From assembly GCA_021828225.1 (NCBI GenBank), contig JAKASH010000010.1, forward strand, positions 1 to 16,812: a stretch of 16,812 nt of DNA. Direction: 5' to 3'. This DNA is from Acidobacteriota bacterium (GTDB lineage Bacteria; Acidobacteriota; Terriglobia; UBA7540). Positions 7,112 through 14,859 of the stretch are shown in pieces. The notes under the pieces are model-generated. The model was not told the DNA's origin, made no database searches, and saw nothing but the letters and a program-made list of their open reading frames with translations. Made by a program: the position numbers and the translations under genes. Within the stretch, counting starts at the first letter, position 1. Every line of letters starts with the position of its first letter.

Positions 7112-7909
7112 TCAGCGTTTCAGATTAAAGTAAAACTCTACAGAAACCTTACTGCCGGAATAGTTGGACGGAAGAGGAGCCAGGGGACTGGAGGCAAGGA
7201 CTGCTCTCAAAGCTGAACGGTCCACCTCTGGAATGCCGCTGGATTGGGTGACCCGAGCATTGGTAATCGTTCCGTCACGTTCAATATCGAAATCAACGTA
7301 AACCCTTGGCGCGCTCAGAATGCTGGGGCTGATTGTCGAAAGCAGCCAGTTGCTGCTAACCCGGTTTCGAACCGCCTGGACGTACCAGCCGAATTGCTCT
7401 CCAAAATCCTCCTGGCCGACTGCGACACCGGCTTCCCCGGCAGACGTTGTGACGGAGCTGTAGCTCATCGTCGGCTTGCCGCCTTCGCCAAAGGGAACGG
7501 CGTTCGAAGGCGGCTGAATGACCTGTTTTTGAATCCGCGTGTTCACACGGACCTTCTCTTTGGGAACCTTGACCGCCTCTTTGAATTTGGGAATCTTTTC
7601 GGCCGTGGGAGGCGGTGGCGGCTTGGGAATGGGTTTGGTTTGGTAGAGGCCGGGATTCTGGACTGCTACCGTGTTTGGGGTAGTAATCTTGGGAGTCGGC
7701 AGCGGTATACCGGGCAGGGAAGCGACAGCGGTCACGTGCACGGCGCTTCCTGTATTCAATGACTGCCCCCATCCTTTGCCAACTCGTGTACCCCAGATCG
7801 TATAGATGACTGCAACCAACAACAGGAACCCGTGAAAAATAATCGACGCCAGAAGCGGGCCGCGAAGGCTGTCGCGGTGGTCAAATATCGGAAATGCTGC
7901 AGCGCCCAT
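7112..7909 (-). CDS. TonB/TolA-like energy transducer in the tol cluster
   Basis: Likely fills the TolA role: an inner-membrane-anchored protein that spans the periplasm and passes energy from TolQ-TolR to the Pal/TolB side. The 265-residue protein has one membrane segment (about 18-40, SIIFHGFLLLVAVIYTIW) after a short cytoplasmic tail. A Pro/Lys-rich stretch at about 68-135 (PIPKPPPPPTAEKIPKFKE) follows. The C-terminal TonB-type domain at about 172-265 has WYVQAVRNRVSSNW, VYVDFDIERDGTITNARV, SSGIPEVDRSALRAV and a final VSVEFYFNLK strand. It lacks the long Ala-rich helix of E. coli TolA and reads as TonB by sequence. Position between tolR (35 bases away) and tolB argues for a Tol role. Whether it also serves TonB-dependent receptors cannot be told. 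The ribosome-binding site is weak. Confidence 0.85.
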   Translation of the reverse strand: MGAAAFPIFDHRDSLRGPLLASIIFHGFLLLVAVIYTIWGTRVGKGWGQSLNTGSAVHVTAVASLPGIPLPTPKITTPNTVAVQNPGLYQTKPIPKPPPPPTAEKIPKFKEAVKVPKEKVRVNTRIQKQVIQPPSNAVPFGEGGKPTMSYSSVTTSAGEAGVAVGQEDFGEQFGWYVQAVRNRVSSNWLLSTISPSILSAPRVYVDFDIERDGTITNARVTQSSGIPEVDRSALRAVLASSPLAPLPSNYSGSKVSVEFYFNLKR

Positions 7910-7944
7910 GGCTCAATCGCTTTGCAGGGAATGCCCCGGTGAAG

Positions 7945-8370
7945 TTACGTCGATCCCTTGGTTCTCAGGGGCTGGGTGACGATATTGATGTTCGTTATCT
8001 TCGCCTGCTTCAGCGCGTCAACGACCTCCGCGAACGCTCCAAAAGACACACGCTCATCGCAGCGGATAAAGACAGGTGATTTCCCCTCGCCTTTCAAACG
8101 CTTGAGGATGACGTCCCCAAGACGATGAATGTTGACCGGATCGTTCCCCACGTAAATCGTTTGCTGCTTGTCGATCGTCACCACGACTCGCTCCTGGGAA
8201 ATCACCTTCACGGTCTTGGTCTTGGGCAGGTCAACTTCAATGCCCGATTCAAGCAGAGGTGCGGTGAGCATGAAGATGACCAGCAACACCAGCATGACGT
8301 CCACAAAGGGAGTCACGTTGATGTCGGCCATCGACGTCTGAGTTCTTCCGCTGGGGGTTGTAAAGGCCAT
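7945..8370 (-). CDS. tolR: TolR/ExbD-family biopolymer transport protein
   Basis: One of the two proton-channel subunits of the Tol motor, anchored in the inner membrane with a periplasmic domain. I place the start at the ATG at 8370, with GAGG six bases upstream, giving 141 residues; a TTG two codons further upstream (8376) would be spaced worse from that site. The membrane segment spans about residues 21-41 (PFVDVMLVLLVIFMLTAPLL) and carries the conserved proton-path Asp24. Preceding it is the family motif ADINVTPFVDV. The periplasmic domain has VVVTIDKQQTIYVG, VFIRCDERVSFGAFAEVVDAL and a final INIVTQP, as in ExbD/TolR. It lies 82 bases after tolQ. Confidence 0.93.
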   Translation of the reverse strand: MAFTTPSGRTQTSMADINVTPFVDVMLVLLVIFMLTAPLLESGIEVDLPKTKTVKVISQERVVVTIDKQQTIYVGNDPVNIHRLGDVILKRLKGEGKSPVFIRCDERVSFGAFAEVVDALKQAKITNINIVTQPLRTKGST

Positions 8371-8452
8371 CGTCAACCTCAGTTACGGTGTCTCTGGTGA
8401 TTCACCGCCCCATATCCAAATCCCTGGAACAGAATTGCCGGAGTTTGCGTCT

Positions 8453-9145
8453 CTATGTGAAGTAACGCTCTGTCATATTGAGGAATTCGAGCGCAAAATC
8501 GTCCAGCATCGAGCCGAATTCCTTCAACCGTTGGACAAACTGGTTGTAGGCAATCAAGGCCGGGATAGCGGCAAACAATCCGGCCGCCGTGGTGATCAGC
8601 GCCTCGGAAATTCCCGGCGCGACGCTGCGCAGGCTTGCGGCTCCGGCGGTTCCGAGACCGTGGAACGCATCCATGATGCCCCACACGGTTCCGAAGAGTC
8701 CGATAAACGGCGATGCTGCAGCCGTGGTGGCCAGCCAGGACATCCACTTTTCCAGGCGGGTGAGCTCGGTCGTCGAGCCGATTTGCAACGAGCGCCGCAC
8801 GGAATCCAGGCTGCGGATGACCGGCTTGCCCGGGTTTTCGCTTACGGTAGCCTGATTCTCGATTTCGCGGTACCCGGCCTGAAAGACTTCCGGCAAAGGA
8901 CTTCCTTTGAGCAATGCACAGGTGGAACGGATCTCAGAGAGTTTTTTGCTCTGACGGAATACATGCAAGAACTCGATCGAATCGCGGAGCGCACGCTTGA
9001 AAATCCGGTACTTGTGGAAAATAATGGCCCAGGAAAGAACCGAAAAAGAAAGCAGGATCAGGAGGACAAGGCGTGCTATAACTCCTGTGCTGGAGAAGTA
9101 TTGCCAGATTTCACCCTGAAAAAAAAGGAGTAGGGCTGCAACCAA
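8453..9145 (-). CDS. tolQ: TolQ/ExbB-family proton channel protein
   Basis: The multi-spanning partner of TolR in the proton-driven motor. The 230-residue protein has three membrane segments at about 21-43, 137-158 and 180-203. Family motifs include WMSWLATTAAASPFIGLFGT, GTVWGIMDAF and the SEALITTAAGLFAAIPALIAYN region containing the Thr/Ala/Gly-rich channel helix. A cytoplasmic loop lies between the first two segments, as expected. The start is a TTG at 9143-9145, only four to five bases after a strong AAGGAGG site; no ATG is better placed. It heads the cluster, downstream of a promoter candidate at 9192-9221. The call TolQ rather than ExbB comes from the neighbours tolR, tolB and pal. Confidence 0.94.
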   Translation of the reverse strand: MVAALLLFFQGEIWQYFSSTGVIARLVLLILLSFSVLSWAIIFHKYRIFKRALRDSIEFLHVFRQSKKLSEIRSTCALLKGSPLPEVFQAGYREIENQATVSENPGKPVIRSLDSVRRSLQIGSTTELTRLEKWMSWLATTAAASPFIGLFGTVWGIMDAFHGLGTAGAASLRSVAPGISEALITTAAGLFAAIPALIAYNQFVQRLKEFGSMLDDFALEFLNMTERYFT

Positions 9146-9191
9146 TCGACCTCCTTCGAAGCCAGGAATCAGACCAAATAACCATCATTCG

Positions 9192-9221
9192 AACCTAGCA
9201 CAGCGCGCCAAATTCCGTCAA
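9192..9221 (-). promoter_or_regulatory. Candidate extended -10 promoter for the tol cluster
   Basis: On the minus strand, TTGACG (plus-strand 9216-9221, 5 of 6 consensus) lies 18 bases before TAGGTT (9192-9197), which is preceded by TG one base away, giving an extended -10 element (TGCTAGGTT). Transcription would start near 9185, with a leader of about 40 bases to the tolQ TTG start. The -10 hexamer alone is weak (3 of 6). Confidence 0.42.
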
Positions 9222-9266
9222 TCAGCGAAGAGGCTTTAATGCGCCTTTTTCACTCTGCGCTCAAAA

Positions 9267-9290
9267 CTATCTGGATATTTTCTATCTGGA
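9267..9290. repeat. Direct repeat in the tolQ-recN divergent region
   Basis: CTATCTGGA occurs at 9267-9275 and again at 9282-9290, separated by six bases (period 15). It lies about 85-108 bases upstream of recN and just upstream of a TATGAT hexamer (9301-9306) that could be a recN -10; no good -35 is visible. Spaced direct copies can be regulator half-sites, but chance cannot be excluded. Confidence 0.35.
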
Positions 9291-9374
9291 CATTCCGGGT
9301 TATGATCTGCTATCCCCCATTACGAGGGGAAACTGCAGGCTGGCAGTTGCAGCAAAACTCGCGCATGAGTTGAT

Positions 9375-11093
9375 ATGCTCCACGAAATCCATATTCAGAA
9401 TTACGCGGTCATCGATGACCTCACGGTGGAATTCCATCCTGGGCTGAATCTTCTTTCAGGTGAGACGGGCTCGGGCAAATCTATCGTCGTTGACGCACTC
9501 GGACTTGCTCTCGGCGGCAGATCTGCAACGGACGTCATCCGGACCGGCTGCGACAAGGCTACCGTCACGGCCGTCTTTCGCTCGCCGGCGCAGCCCACCT
9601 GGCGACACTGGCTGGAAGAATATGGCCTGGAGGGCTCCGACGAGGCCGAGATCATCTTCCGCCGTGTGATTCACTCGAATGGCCGGAGCCGTCTGCTGCT
9701 CAATGACCAACCCGTAACCCTTGCCGCAGTCAGGGTGCTCGCAGACCTGCTGGTTGAGGTCCACGGGCAGAATGAGCAAATCTCTCTGTTTTCGCCCGAA
9801 TCGCAGCTCGGCTTGCTCGACCGGTTTACGGGCGCGGATGAATTGCGCGATCAGGTGGCCGAACTTTACGCTCGCCGCAGGCAGCTTGAGTCGGAAGTTG
9901 AAAGCCTCAGCCAGAATGAGCAGGAGCGTCTGCGGACAATCGACCTGGTCAAATTTCAACTCCGTGAACTTGAGCAGGCGAAACTTGAGCCGGGCGAGGA
10001 CGCGAGGCTCGAGGAGGAAAAACGCGTTCTCGCTCATCGCGAAAAAATCCAGACAGCGGCATCAACGGCCTATGGCGCGTTGTACGAAGATGATGATTCG
10101 GCGTGCGAGAAGGTCTCCATCGCCGCCCGGGCTCTCGACGAACTGCAAACGTATGATCCCTCGCTCGACGCCCACCTGCGCTCCCTCAGCGAGGCTAAGA
10201 CTCAGCTTGAGGATGTGGCGCTGACCTTGCGCGACTACGCGAAGAACCTTGACGCAAGCCCGCACCGCCTGGAGGAAGTCGAAGACCGCCTGGCCCTGCT
10301 CGATCGAATCAAGAGGAAATACGGCAAAACTGTTGAGGAAGCACTCTCCTACCAGGAGCAAATCCGGCAGCAGCTTTCCGGCCTGGAGCACTCTGACGAG
10401 CGGCGCGAAGAACTGGCCCGCGAGCTTAAGCAAGCGGCGGGTGAATACAGGAAATCGGCGGAAAAGCTCTCGCAAAAGCGGCGAGAGGCGGCCGAGCGAC
10501 TCGAGAAGCTGGTTCGGAAAGAACTCGCCGAACTCAGCATGGAAAAGACTCGTTTTGCCGTTCAGTTTGAACGGCCGGCGGATGCGGAACTGGGCTCAGG
10601 AGGACCGCACGGTTTGGACAATATCGAGTTCCGAATTTCACCGAACCCGGGAGAGGATCTGCGCTCGCTTGACAAGATCGCTTCCGGCGGTGAACTCTCG
10701 CGCATTATGCTGGCTCTCAAGACAGTGCTTGGCACGGAGCGGCTCAACCTGGGGGCAAGCGCGAAGAAGACGATTAACCCGACGTTTATTTTTGATGAAG
10801 TCGATACCGGAATTGGAGGCCGCGTGGCGGAGCGCGTCGGTCAAAGACTCAAGCGCCTGGCGCAAGGTGCCCAGGTGATCTGCGTAACCCACCTCGCGCA
10901 AATCGCCTGCTTTGCCGATCACCATTATTACGTGGAAAAATTCGAGCGCAACGGCCGCTCTCACACGAGGGTCACGCACTTGGCGGACGAAAAAGAACGC
11001 GCCGGCGAACTTGCTCGGATGCTTTCCGGCACCCAGGTGACCGACGCCGTTCTGAAACACGCAGCCATGATGCTCAAACAGGCCTCTGCTTAA
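9375..11093 (+). CDS. recN: DNA repair protein RecN
   Basis: An SMC-like ATPase acting early in repair of DNA double-strand breaks by homologous recombination. The 572-residue protein starts MLHEIHIQNYAVIDDLTVEF, typical of RecN. Walker A is GETGSGKS (29-36). The central region, about 150-400, is Glu/Arg/Leu-rich coiled coil with VHGQNEQISLFSPESQLGLLD near its start. The C-terminal ATPase half has the signature KIASGGELSRIMLAL near 433-447, Walker B FIFDEVDTGIGG near 470-481 and VICVTHLAQIA. The length is normal. The ATG at 9375 has only a weak GAG site upstream. It reads divergently from tolQ across a 229-base gap and is followed 115 bases later by miaB. I found no convincing LexA box. Confidence 0.96.
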   Translation: MLHEIHIQNYAVIDDLTVEFHPGLNLLSGETGSGKSIVVDALGLALGGRSATDVIRTGCDKATVTAVFRSPAQPTWRHWLEEYGLEGSDEAEIIFRRVIHSNGRSRLLLNDQPVTLAAVRVLADLLVEVHGQNEQISLFSPESQLGLLDRFTGADELRDQVAELYARRRQLESEVESLSQNEQERLRTIDLVKFQLRELEQAKLEPGEDARLEEEKRVLAHREKIQTAASTAYGALYEDDDSACEKVSIAARALDELQTYDPSLDAHLRSLSEAKTQLEDVALTLRDYAKNLDASPHRLEEVEDRLALLDRIKRKYGKTVEEALSYQEQIRQQLSGLEHSDERREELARELKQAAGEYRKSAEKLSQKRREAAERLEKLVRKELAELSMEKTRFAVQFERPADAELGSGGPHGLDNIEFRISPNPGEDLRSLDKIASGGELSRIMLALKTVLGTERLNLGASAKKTINPTFIFDEVDTGIGGRVAERVGQRLKRLAQGAQVICVTHLAQIACFADHHYYVEKFERNGRSHTRVTHLADEKERAGELARMLSGTQVTDAVLKHAAMMLKQASA

Positions 11094-11208
11094 AATGGAA
11101 TTCCTCGCGCATCACATAGCAAAATATAAATCTGAGCATGGACCGTCGCAACTATCCAAAGGCAACGCTCTCAAGATATACTGAACGAAGTGAGGTGGTT
11201 TTTCCCTG

Positions 11209-12639
11209 ATGAGTGACGAATTTTTTCCGATCCTGTCCGGCAATGGTCAATGCGTTCAAAGTGCAAACAGGAAATCCCACCTTACAGGGAACCGCGAACC
11301 TGACGGGCGGCCTTTCTACATCGAGACCTTCGGCTGCCAGATGAATGTCCATGATTCCGAGAAAGTCGCCGGCGTCCTGATGGCGCGAGGCTACCGGCCG
11401 GTTTCCAGCCCCGAAGAAGCCGAGGTCATTTTTTATAATACCTGCAGCATCCGCGAAAAAGCCGCCCAAAAAGTTTTTTCCCGTCTGGGAACTTTCCGCA
11501 AGACGCAAGGCGGCGAACGCAAAGTGTTCGGCGTGCTGGGCTGCGTGGCCCAGCAGGAAGCTGAGCGAATTTTCGAGCGCGCCCCCCATGTCAGCCTGGT
11601 CTGCGGGTCCGCGAGTTACCCAAAGCTGCCGGATTTGCTGGCTCAGATCGAGAATGGCCATCAGCGTGTCATGGGCCTGGCGCTTGACACCGAAGAATGT
11701 TTTGAAACAGAAATGACGCGGCGCGACAATCGCTTTCGCGCCTATATCACCATCATTGAAGGCTGTGACAAGGCGTGTACGTACTGCGTGGTCCCTATGA
11801 CGCGCGGACCGGAGCGCAGCCGCCCGAGCGACAAGATTCTGGCCGAATGCCGGCGCCTGGCCGATGAAGGTTTTACGGAGATCCAACTGCTCGGCCAGAC
11901 CGTTAACTCCTATAACGATCCTTCGCCGGCGCGGATGAGTTTTGCGGAACTGCTGACGCGCGTGGCGGAAGTCTCCGGTGTGCGCCGCGTTCGATTTACC
12001 ACATCTCACCCGCGCGACTTCACCAAAGAGATTGTGCAGGCCATCGACAGCCATTCGGCGATCTGCGACCAGATTCACCTGCCTGTGCAATCAGGTTCAA
12101 ATTCGGTTCTGAAACGGATGCTGCGGACCTATACTCGTGAAGAGTATCTTGAAAAAATCGATTGCATCCGCAGCGCAAAGCGTGCTATTAGCATTTCGAC
12201 GGACATCATCGTAGGGTTCTGCGGCGAGACGCAAGATGACTTTGAACAGACCCTCAGCCTCCTCGATATCGTCGGATACGATCAGGTATTTTCCTTCAAG
12301 TATTCTCCACGTCCCAAAACTGCTGCCGGCCATTTTGAGGATTCAGTGCGTGAGGAAGATAAAGGCCGGCGGCTGATGATTCTGCAGGACAAACAACGTG
12401 AAATTCAGATTCAGAGAAATCAGGCTTGTCTCGGCCGGCAATATGAAGTACTAGTGGAGGGTTTTCATCCTCGTCTGGGACAAGCTGTCGGAAGAACAAC
12501 AAGCAACCGGATCGTTAACTTTTCTGGTAAGCCCTCGTGGGTAGGGCATTACATGATGGTACGAGTGACAGCGTCGGGAGCAAACAGCCTGGTCGGCGAG
12601 CGGGTATTGGGGACCGCGGTTGGCCAAGCCTGGTGCTGA
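11209..12639 (+). CDS. miaB: tRNA-2-methylthio-N6-dimethylallyladenosine synthase MiaB
   Basis: A radical-SAM methylthiotransferase that adds the 2-methylthio group to i6A at position 37 of tRNAs reading UNN codons. The 476-residue protein shows the UPF0004 domain with FYIETFGCQMNVHDSE and the auxiliary-cluster cysteines Cys43, Cys79 (NTCSIREKA) and Cys112 (GCVAQQEAE). The radical-SAM domain has EGCDKACTYCVVPMTRG (Cys186, Cys190, Cys193), and a TRAM-type RNA-binding end follows (VLVEG to VRVTASGANSLVGE). About 35 residues precede the conserved start, a modest N-terminal extension. The ATG at 11209 has AGGTGG about ten bases upstream. A TATACT hexamer at 11177-11182 could be a -10, with no clear -35. 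Confidence 0.96.
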   Translation: MSDEFFPILSGNGQCVQSANRKSHLTGNREPDGRPFYIETFGCQMNVHDSEKVAGVLMARGYRPVSSPEEAEVIFYNTCSIREKAAQKVFSRLGTFRKTQGGERKVFGVLGCVAQQEAERIFERAPHVSLVCGSASYPKLPDLLAQIENGHQRVMGLALDTEECFETEMTRRDNRFRAYITIIEGCDKACTYCVVPMTRGPERSRPSDKILAECRRLADEGFTEIQLLGQTVNSYNDPSPARMSFAELLTRVAEVSGVRRVRFTTSHPRDFTKEIVQAIDSHSAICDQIHLPVQSGSNSVLKRMLRTYTREEYLEKIDCIRSAKRAISISTDIIVGFCGETQDDFEQTLSLLDIVGYDQVFSFKYSPRPKTAAGHFEDSVREEDKGRRLMILQDKQREIQIQRNQACLGRQYEVLVEGFHPRLGQAVGRTTSNRIVNFSGKPSWVGHYMMVRVTASGANSLVGERVLGTAVGQAWC

Positions 12640-12656
12640 ATGCTTTTCAGCCAATT

Positions 12657-12686
12657 GCAGCCACACTGATACCAGCGCTGTGCTGC
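12657..12686 (+). other. Hairpin just before the ribosome-binding site of the DUF151 gene
   Basis: GCAGCCACA (12657-12665) and TGTGCTGC (12679-12686) pair over 8 bp with one bulged C around a 13-base loop. The 3' arm ends one base before the AGGGAGG ribosome-binding site. In a transcript read through from miaB this could insulate or modulate translation; the evidence is the pairing and position only. Confidence 0.3.
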
Positions 12687-12700
12687 AGGGAGGATGCACA

Positions 12701-13186
12701 ATGGAAGTCGAGGTAAAAATTCGTGGTCTGATGATGGACCCTGTCACCAACATGCCAATTGTGATTTTGAAGGATATCGACGGCGCATCCGTGCTTCCAA
12801 TCTGGGTGGGGATCTATGAGGCCAACGCCATCGCGCTCGAAATCGAAAAAGTCACCACCCCCCGGCCCATGACCCACGATCTCCTAAAGAACCTTCTCCT
12901 TGGCCTGGAGGCACACGTCAGGAAGGTGGTTGTCAATGAACTGAAGGATGACACCTTCTATGCCCTCATCTGGCTTGAGAGGGATGGTGAAATATTTTCT
13001 ATTGATTCCCGCCCGAGCGATGCCCTGGCACTCGCTCTGCGCGTCGATTGCCCGATCTTCGTTGAAGATGAAGTCCTGAAGAATTCCAAGGTTTCCGGCA
13101 CCGGGGCGGACAAGGCCAATAACGATGAACTTCGCAAATGGCTCGAAAACCTTAACGACGAAGACATCGGTCGGTATAAAATGTAA
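12701..13186 (+). CDS. Bifunctional nuclease family protein (DUF151)
   Basis: Belongs to the DUF151 family, named after a plant protein reported to have both RNase and DNase activity; the bacterial role is unsettled. The start is the ATG at 12701, with GGGAGG seven bases upstream, giving 161 residues; an in-frame TTG at 12620 overlaps miaB and adds no family sequence. The domain, about 1-130, shows EVKIRGLMMDPVTNMPIVIL, LPIWVGIYEANAIALEIE, RPMTHDLLKNLL and IDSRPSDALALALRVDCPIF, all hallmarks of the family. The C-terminal ELRKWLENLNDEDIGRYKM is a short conserved-looking tail. It follows miaB by 61 bases on the same strand and precedes parA by 80 bases, so all may be cotranscribed. Confidence 0.88.
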   Translation: MEVEVKIRGLMMDPVTNMPIVILKDIDGASVLPIWVGIYEANAIALEIEKVTTPRPMTHDLLKNLLLGLEAHVRKVVVNELKDDTFYALIWLERDGEIFSIDSRPSDALALALRVDCPIFVEDEVLKNSKVSGTGADKANNDELRKWLENLNDEDIGRYKM

Positions 13187-13266
13187 CACCTGAAGGCAGC
13201 CGGGGTCGTTCCCCTCCGGGAGATCGGCCGTTGATTACTCCAACCTGCCTCAATCGGAGTTACGGA

Positions 13267-14031
13267 GTGGCAAGAGTCATAGCCGTTGCCAACCAGAAGG
13301 GGGGGGTTGGCAAGACCACAACTGCAATCAACCTCGCGGCCGCGCTGGCCATGCACAACCAGCGCACCCTCCTGATTGATCTGGATCCCCAGGCCAACAG
13401 CACGCTGAGTTTCATCAATCCGGACGGAATGGCCGGTTCAATCTACGACGTCCTTACTGACCACAAAATGAAGTTGTCAGAGGTCGTCAAGCCGACCCGC
13501 TGGCTGAATCTTTCCCTGGTCCCGTCCAGAATTTCACTTGCCAAGCTTGAGGCCCAGTTGGTAGGGCAGTTTGATGCGCCTTTCCGGCTGAAAGACGCCA
13601 TCGCTGCCTGCCACGGCGATTTTGATATGATCGTGATCGACACACCGCCGGCTTTGGGAATCATCACGGTGAATGCGCTGGTGGCGGCTTCGTTTCTGAT
13701 TGTTCCCATTCAGGCTTCCTATTACGCCCTGGAGGGCACCGATGATCTGCTGGAAACGCTGGAGCGCATTCGTGCGCGGCCGAACCCGGAATTGCAATTG
13801 CTGGGTGTCCTGATCACGCTCTATGACAAGCGAACCAACCTAGCGCGCGACATTCACAAGCAGGTGCGGGAGGTTTTCGGCCCCAAAGTTTTCAACACGG
13901 TGATTGGCAAGAACGTTCGTCTGGAAGAAAGCCCAGCCTATAAGGAAACAATTTTCAGTTTCGCCCCAACCTCCTCCGGTGCGGAGGAGTATGCCAGCCT
14001 GGCTCAGGAGGTACTGCAACGTGTCGGTTAG
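13267..14031 (+). CDS. parA: Chromosome partitioning ATPase ParA (Soj)
   Basis: A deviant Walker-type ATPase that binds DNA when ATP-bound and moves ParB-parS complexes apart. I choose the GTG at 13267, which has GGAG seven bases upstream and begins MARVIAVANQKGGVGKTTTA, the usual Soj start; this gives 254 residues. A TTG at 13231 also has a GGGAG site and would add 12 residues. Motifs: Walker A KGGVGKTT (11-18) with the signature Lys11, Walker A' LIDLDPQANST, and Walker B MIVIDTPPALG. There is no N-terminal helix-turn-helix domain, so it is the chromosomal, small type. Its end overlaps parB by 11 bases, which suggests translational coupling. Confidence 0.95.
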   Translation: MARVIAVANQKGGVGKTTTAINLAAALAMHNQRTLLIDLDPQANSTLSFINPDGMAGSIYDVLTDHKMKLSEVVKPTRWLNLSLVPSRISLAKLEAQLVGQFDAPFRLKDAIAACHGDFDMIVIDTPPALGIITVNALVAASFLIVPIQASYYALEGTDDLLETLERIRARPNPELQLLGVLITLYDKRTNLARDIHKQVREVFGPKVFNTVIGKNVRLEESPAYKETIFSFAPTSSGAEEYASLAQEVLQRVG

Positions 14032-14845
14032 ACGCGCAGGGTTACCGGTAGCAATCCAAATGCGCCACAACGCCCATTACGTTGAAGACATCATTTCCCG
14101 GAGCGGAGCGGCGATCGGACGGATGATTTCAATCGAGGATATCCAGCCATACGCTGATCAGCCTCGCAAAGACCGGGGTGAGTTGCAAGGTTTGGCGGAG
14201 TCGGTACGGCAAAAGGGCGTGCTGGAGCCCTTGCTCGTCCGCCGGCACGCGGAGTCCGGCAAGTATCTGATCATTTCCGGCGAGCGCCGCTACTTTGCAG
14301 CGCGCATGGCTGGACTTGCGGAACTGCCCTGCATTGAAAAGAATGCGGACGACGGCGAAACTCTTGAACTGGCACTGATTGAAAACATGCAGCGCAAAGA
14401 CCTCACGCCGTTCGAAGAGGCCGACGGCGTTCAGGCGCTTGGCGACCGCTTCGGCCTTACCCACGAGGAAATCGCCGGAAAAATCGGGAAGTCACGCTCT
14501 TCGGTGACCGAACTGTTGAGCCTTCGCATCATTCCAGACGAGATCAAAGCTGCCTGCATTGAAAGCGGTGTCCTTTCCAAGTCGCAACTCCTGCAGGTGG
14601 CCCGCCAGCCGACTGAAGCCAGAATGCGCGATGCCGTTCGGCGCTTCGCCCAAGGCACTCTGAACCGCGACCAGGCCCGCCAGGAGCGGAACCCGGACAA
14701 AAGGCCCCAGAACGGCTCCTTCCGTTTTGTCCCGCCGACCAAAGATTTCAAGCTGACCCTGCAATTCCGCAAGGGCAAAGTTGAACGTGAGCAGGTCATT
14801 GCTGTCTTGCGACGTGTGCTGGAAGAACTCGAAAACGAGGCTTGA
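14021..14845 (+). CDS. parB: Chromosome partitioning protein ParB (Spo0J), CTPase and parS-binding
   Basis: Binds parS sites, hydrolyses CTP and spreads as a clamp to build the partition complex moved by ParA. I choose the GTG at 14021, nine bases after AGGAGG and inside the parA end, giving 274 residues. The N-terminal nuclease-like/CTPase domain has SIEDIQPYADQPRKD, LAESVRQKGVLEPLLVRR, ISGERRYFAARMAG (GERR at 87-90) and ENMQRKDLTPFEEA (121 on). A helix-turn-helix follows at about 146-169 (LTHEEIAGKIGKSRSSVTEL), then a basic linker and a short C-terminal dimerisation segment ending VLRRVLEELENEA. The GERR box reads GERRYFAA where many homologues have Arg at the sixth place. No parS was recognised in the window. 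Confidence 0.95.
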   Translation: MSVRRAGLPVAIQMRHNAHYVEDIISRSGAAIGRMISIEDIQPYADQPRKDRGELQGLAESVRQKGVLEPLLVRRHAESGKYLIISGERRYFAARMAGLAELPCIEKNADDGETLELALIENMQRKDLTPFEEADGVQALGDRFGLTHEEIAGKIGKSRSSVTELLSLRIIPDEIKAACIESGVLSKSQLLQVARQPTEARMRDAVRRFAQGTLNRDQARQERNPDKRPQNGSFRFVPPTKDFKLTLQFRKGKVEREQVIAVLRRVLEELENEA

Positions 14846-14859
14846 TCCGCCCAATGCCG

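Noticed and set aside
8396..8406. GGTGATTCACC palindrome between tolQ and tolR
   Set aside because: Only 5-bp arms; too short to separate from chance in an 82-base spacer.
8435..9133. A 232-codon open frame on the plus strand
   Set aside because: It is antisense to tolQ, is Arg/Gln/Glu-rich with no domain, and has no supporting ribosome-binding site.
9160..9200. TTCGAA-containing motifs near 9167 and 9188 as a possible LexA box for recN
   Set aside because: They do not form the CGAAC-N4-GTTCG pattern or another LexA dyad, and they sit nearer to tolQ than to recN.
11152..12090. A 312-codon open frame on the minus strand
   Set aside because: It lies antisense to miaB, whose motifs are unmistakable; the antisense protein has no recognisable family sequence, and long antisense frames are common in such G+C-rich genes.
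12620..12700. A longer N-terminus for the DUF151 protein starting at TTG 12620
   Set aside because: It overlaps the end of miaB, adds no conserved residues and lacks the strong ribosome-binding site present before the ATG at 12701.
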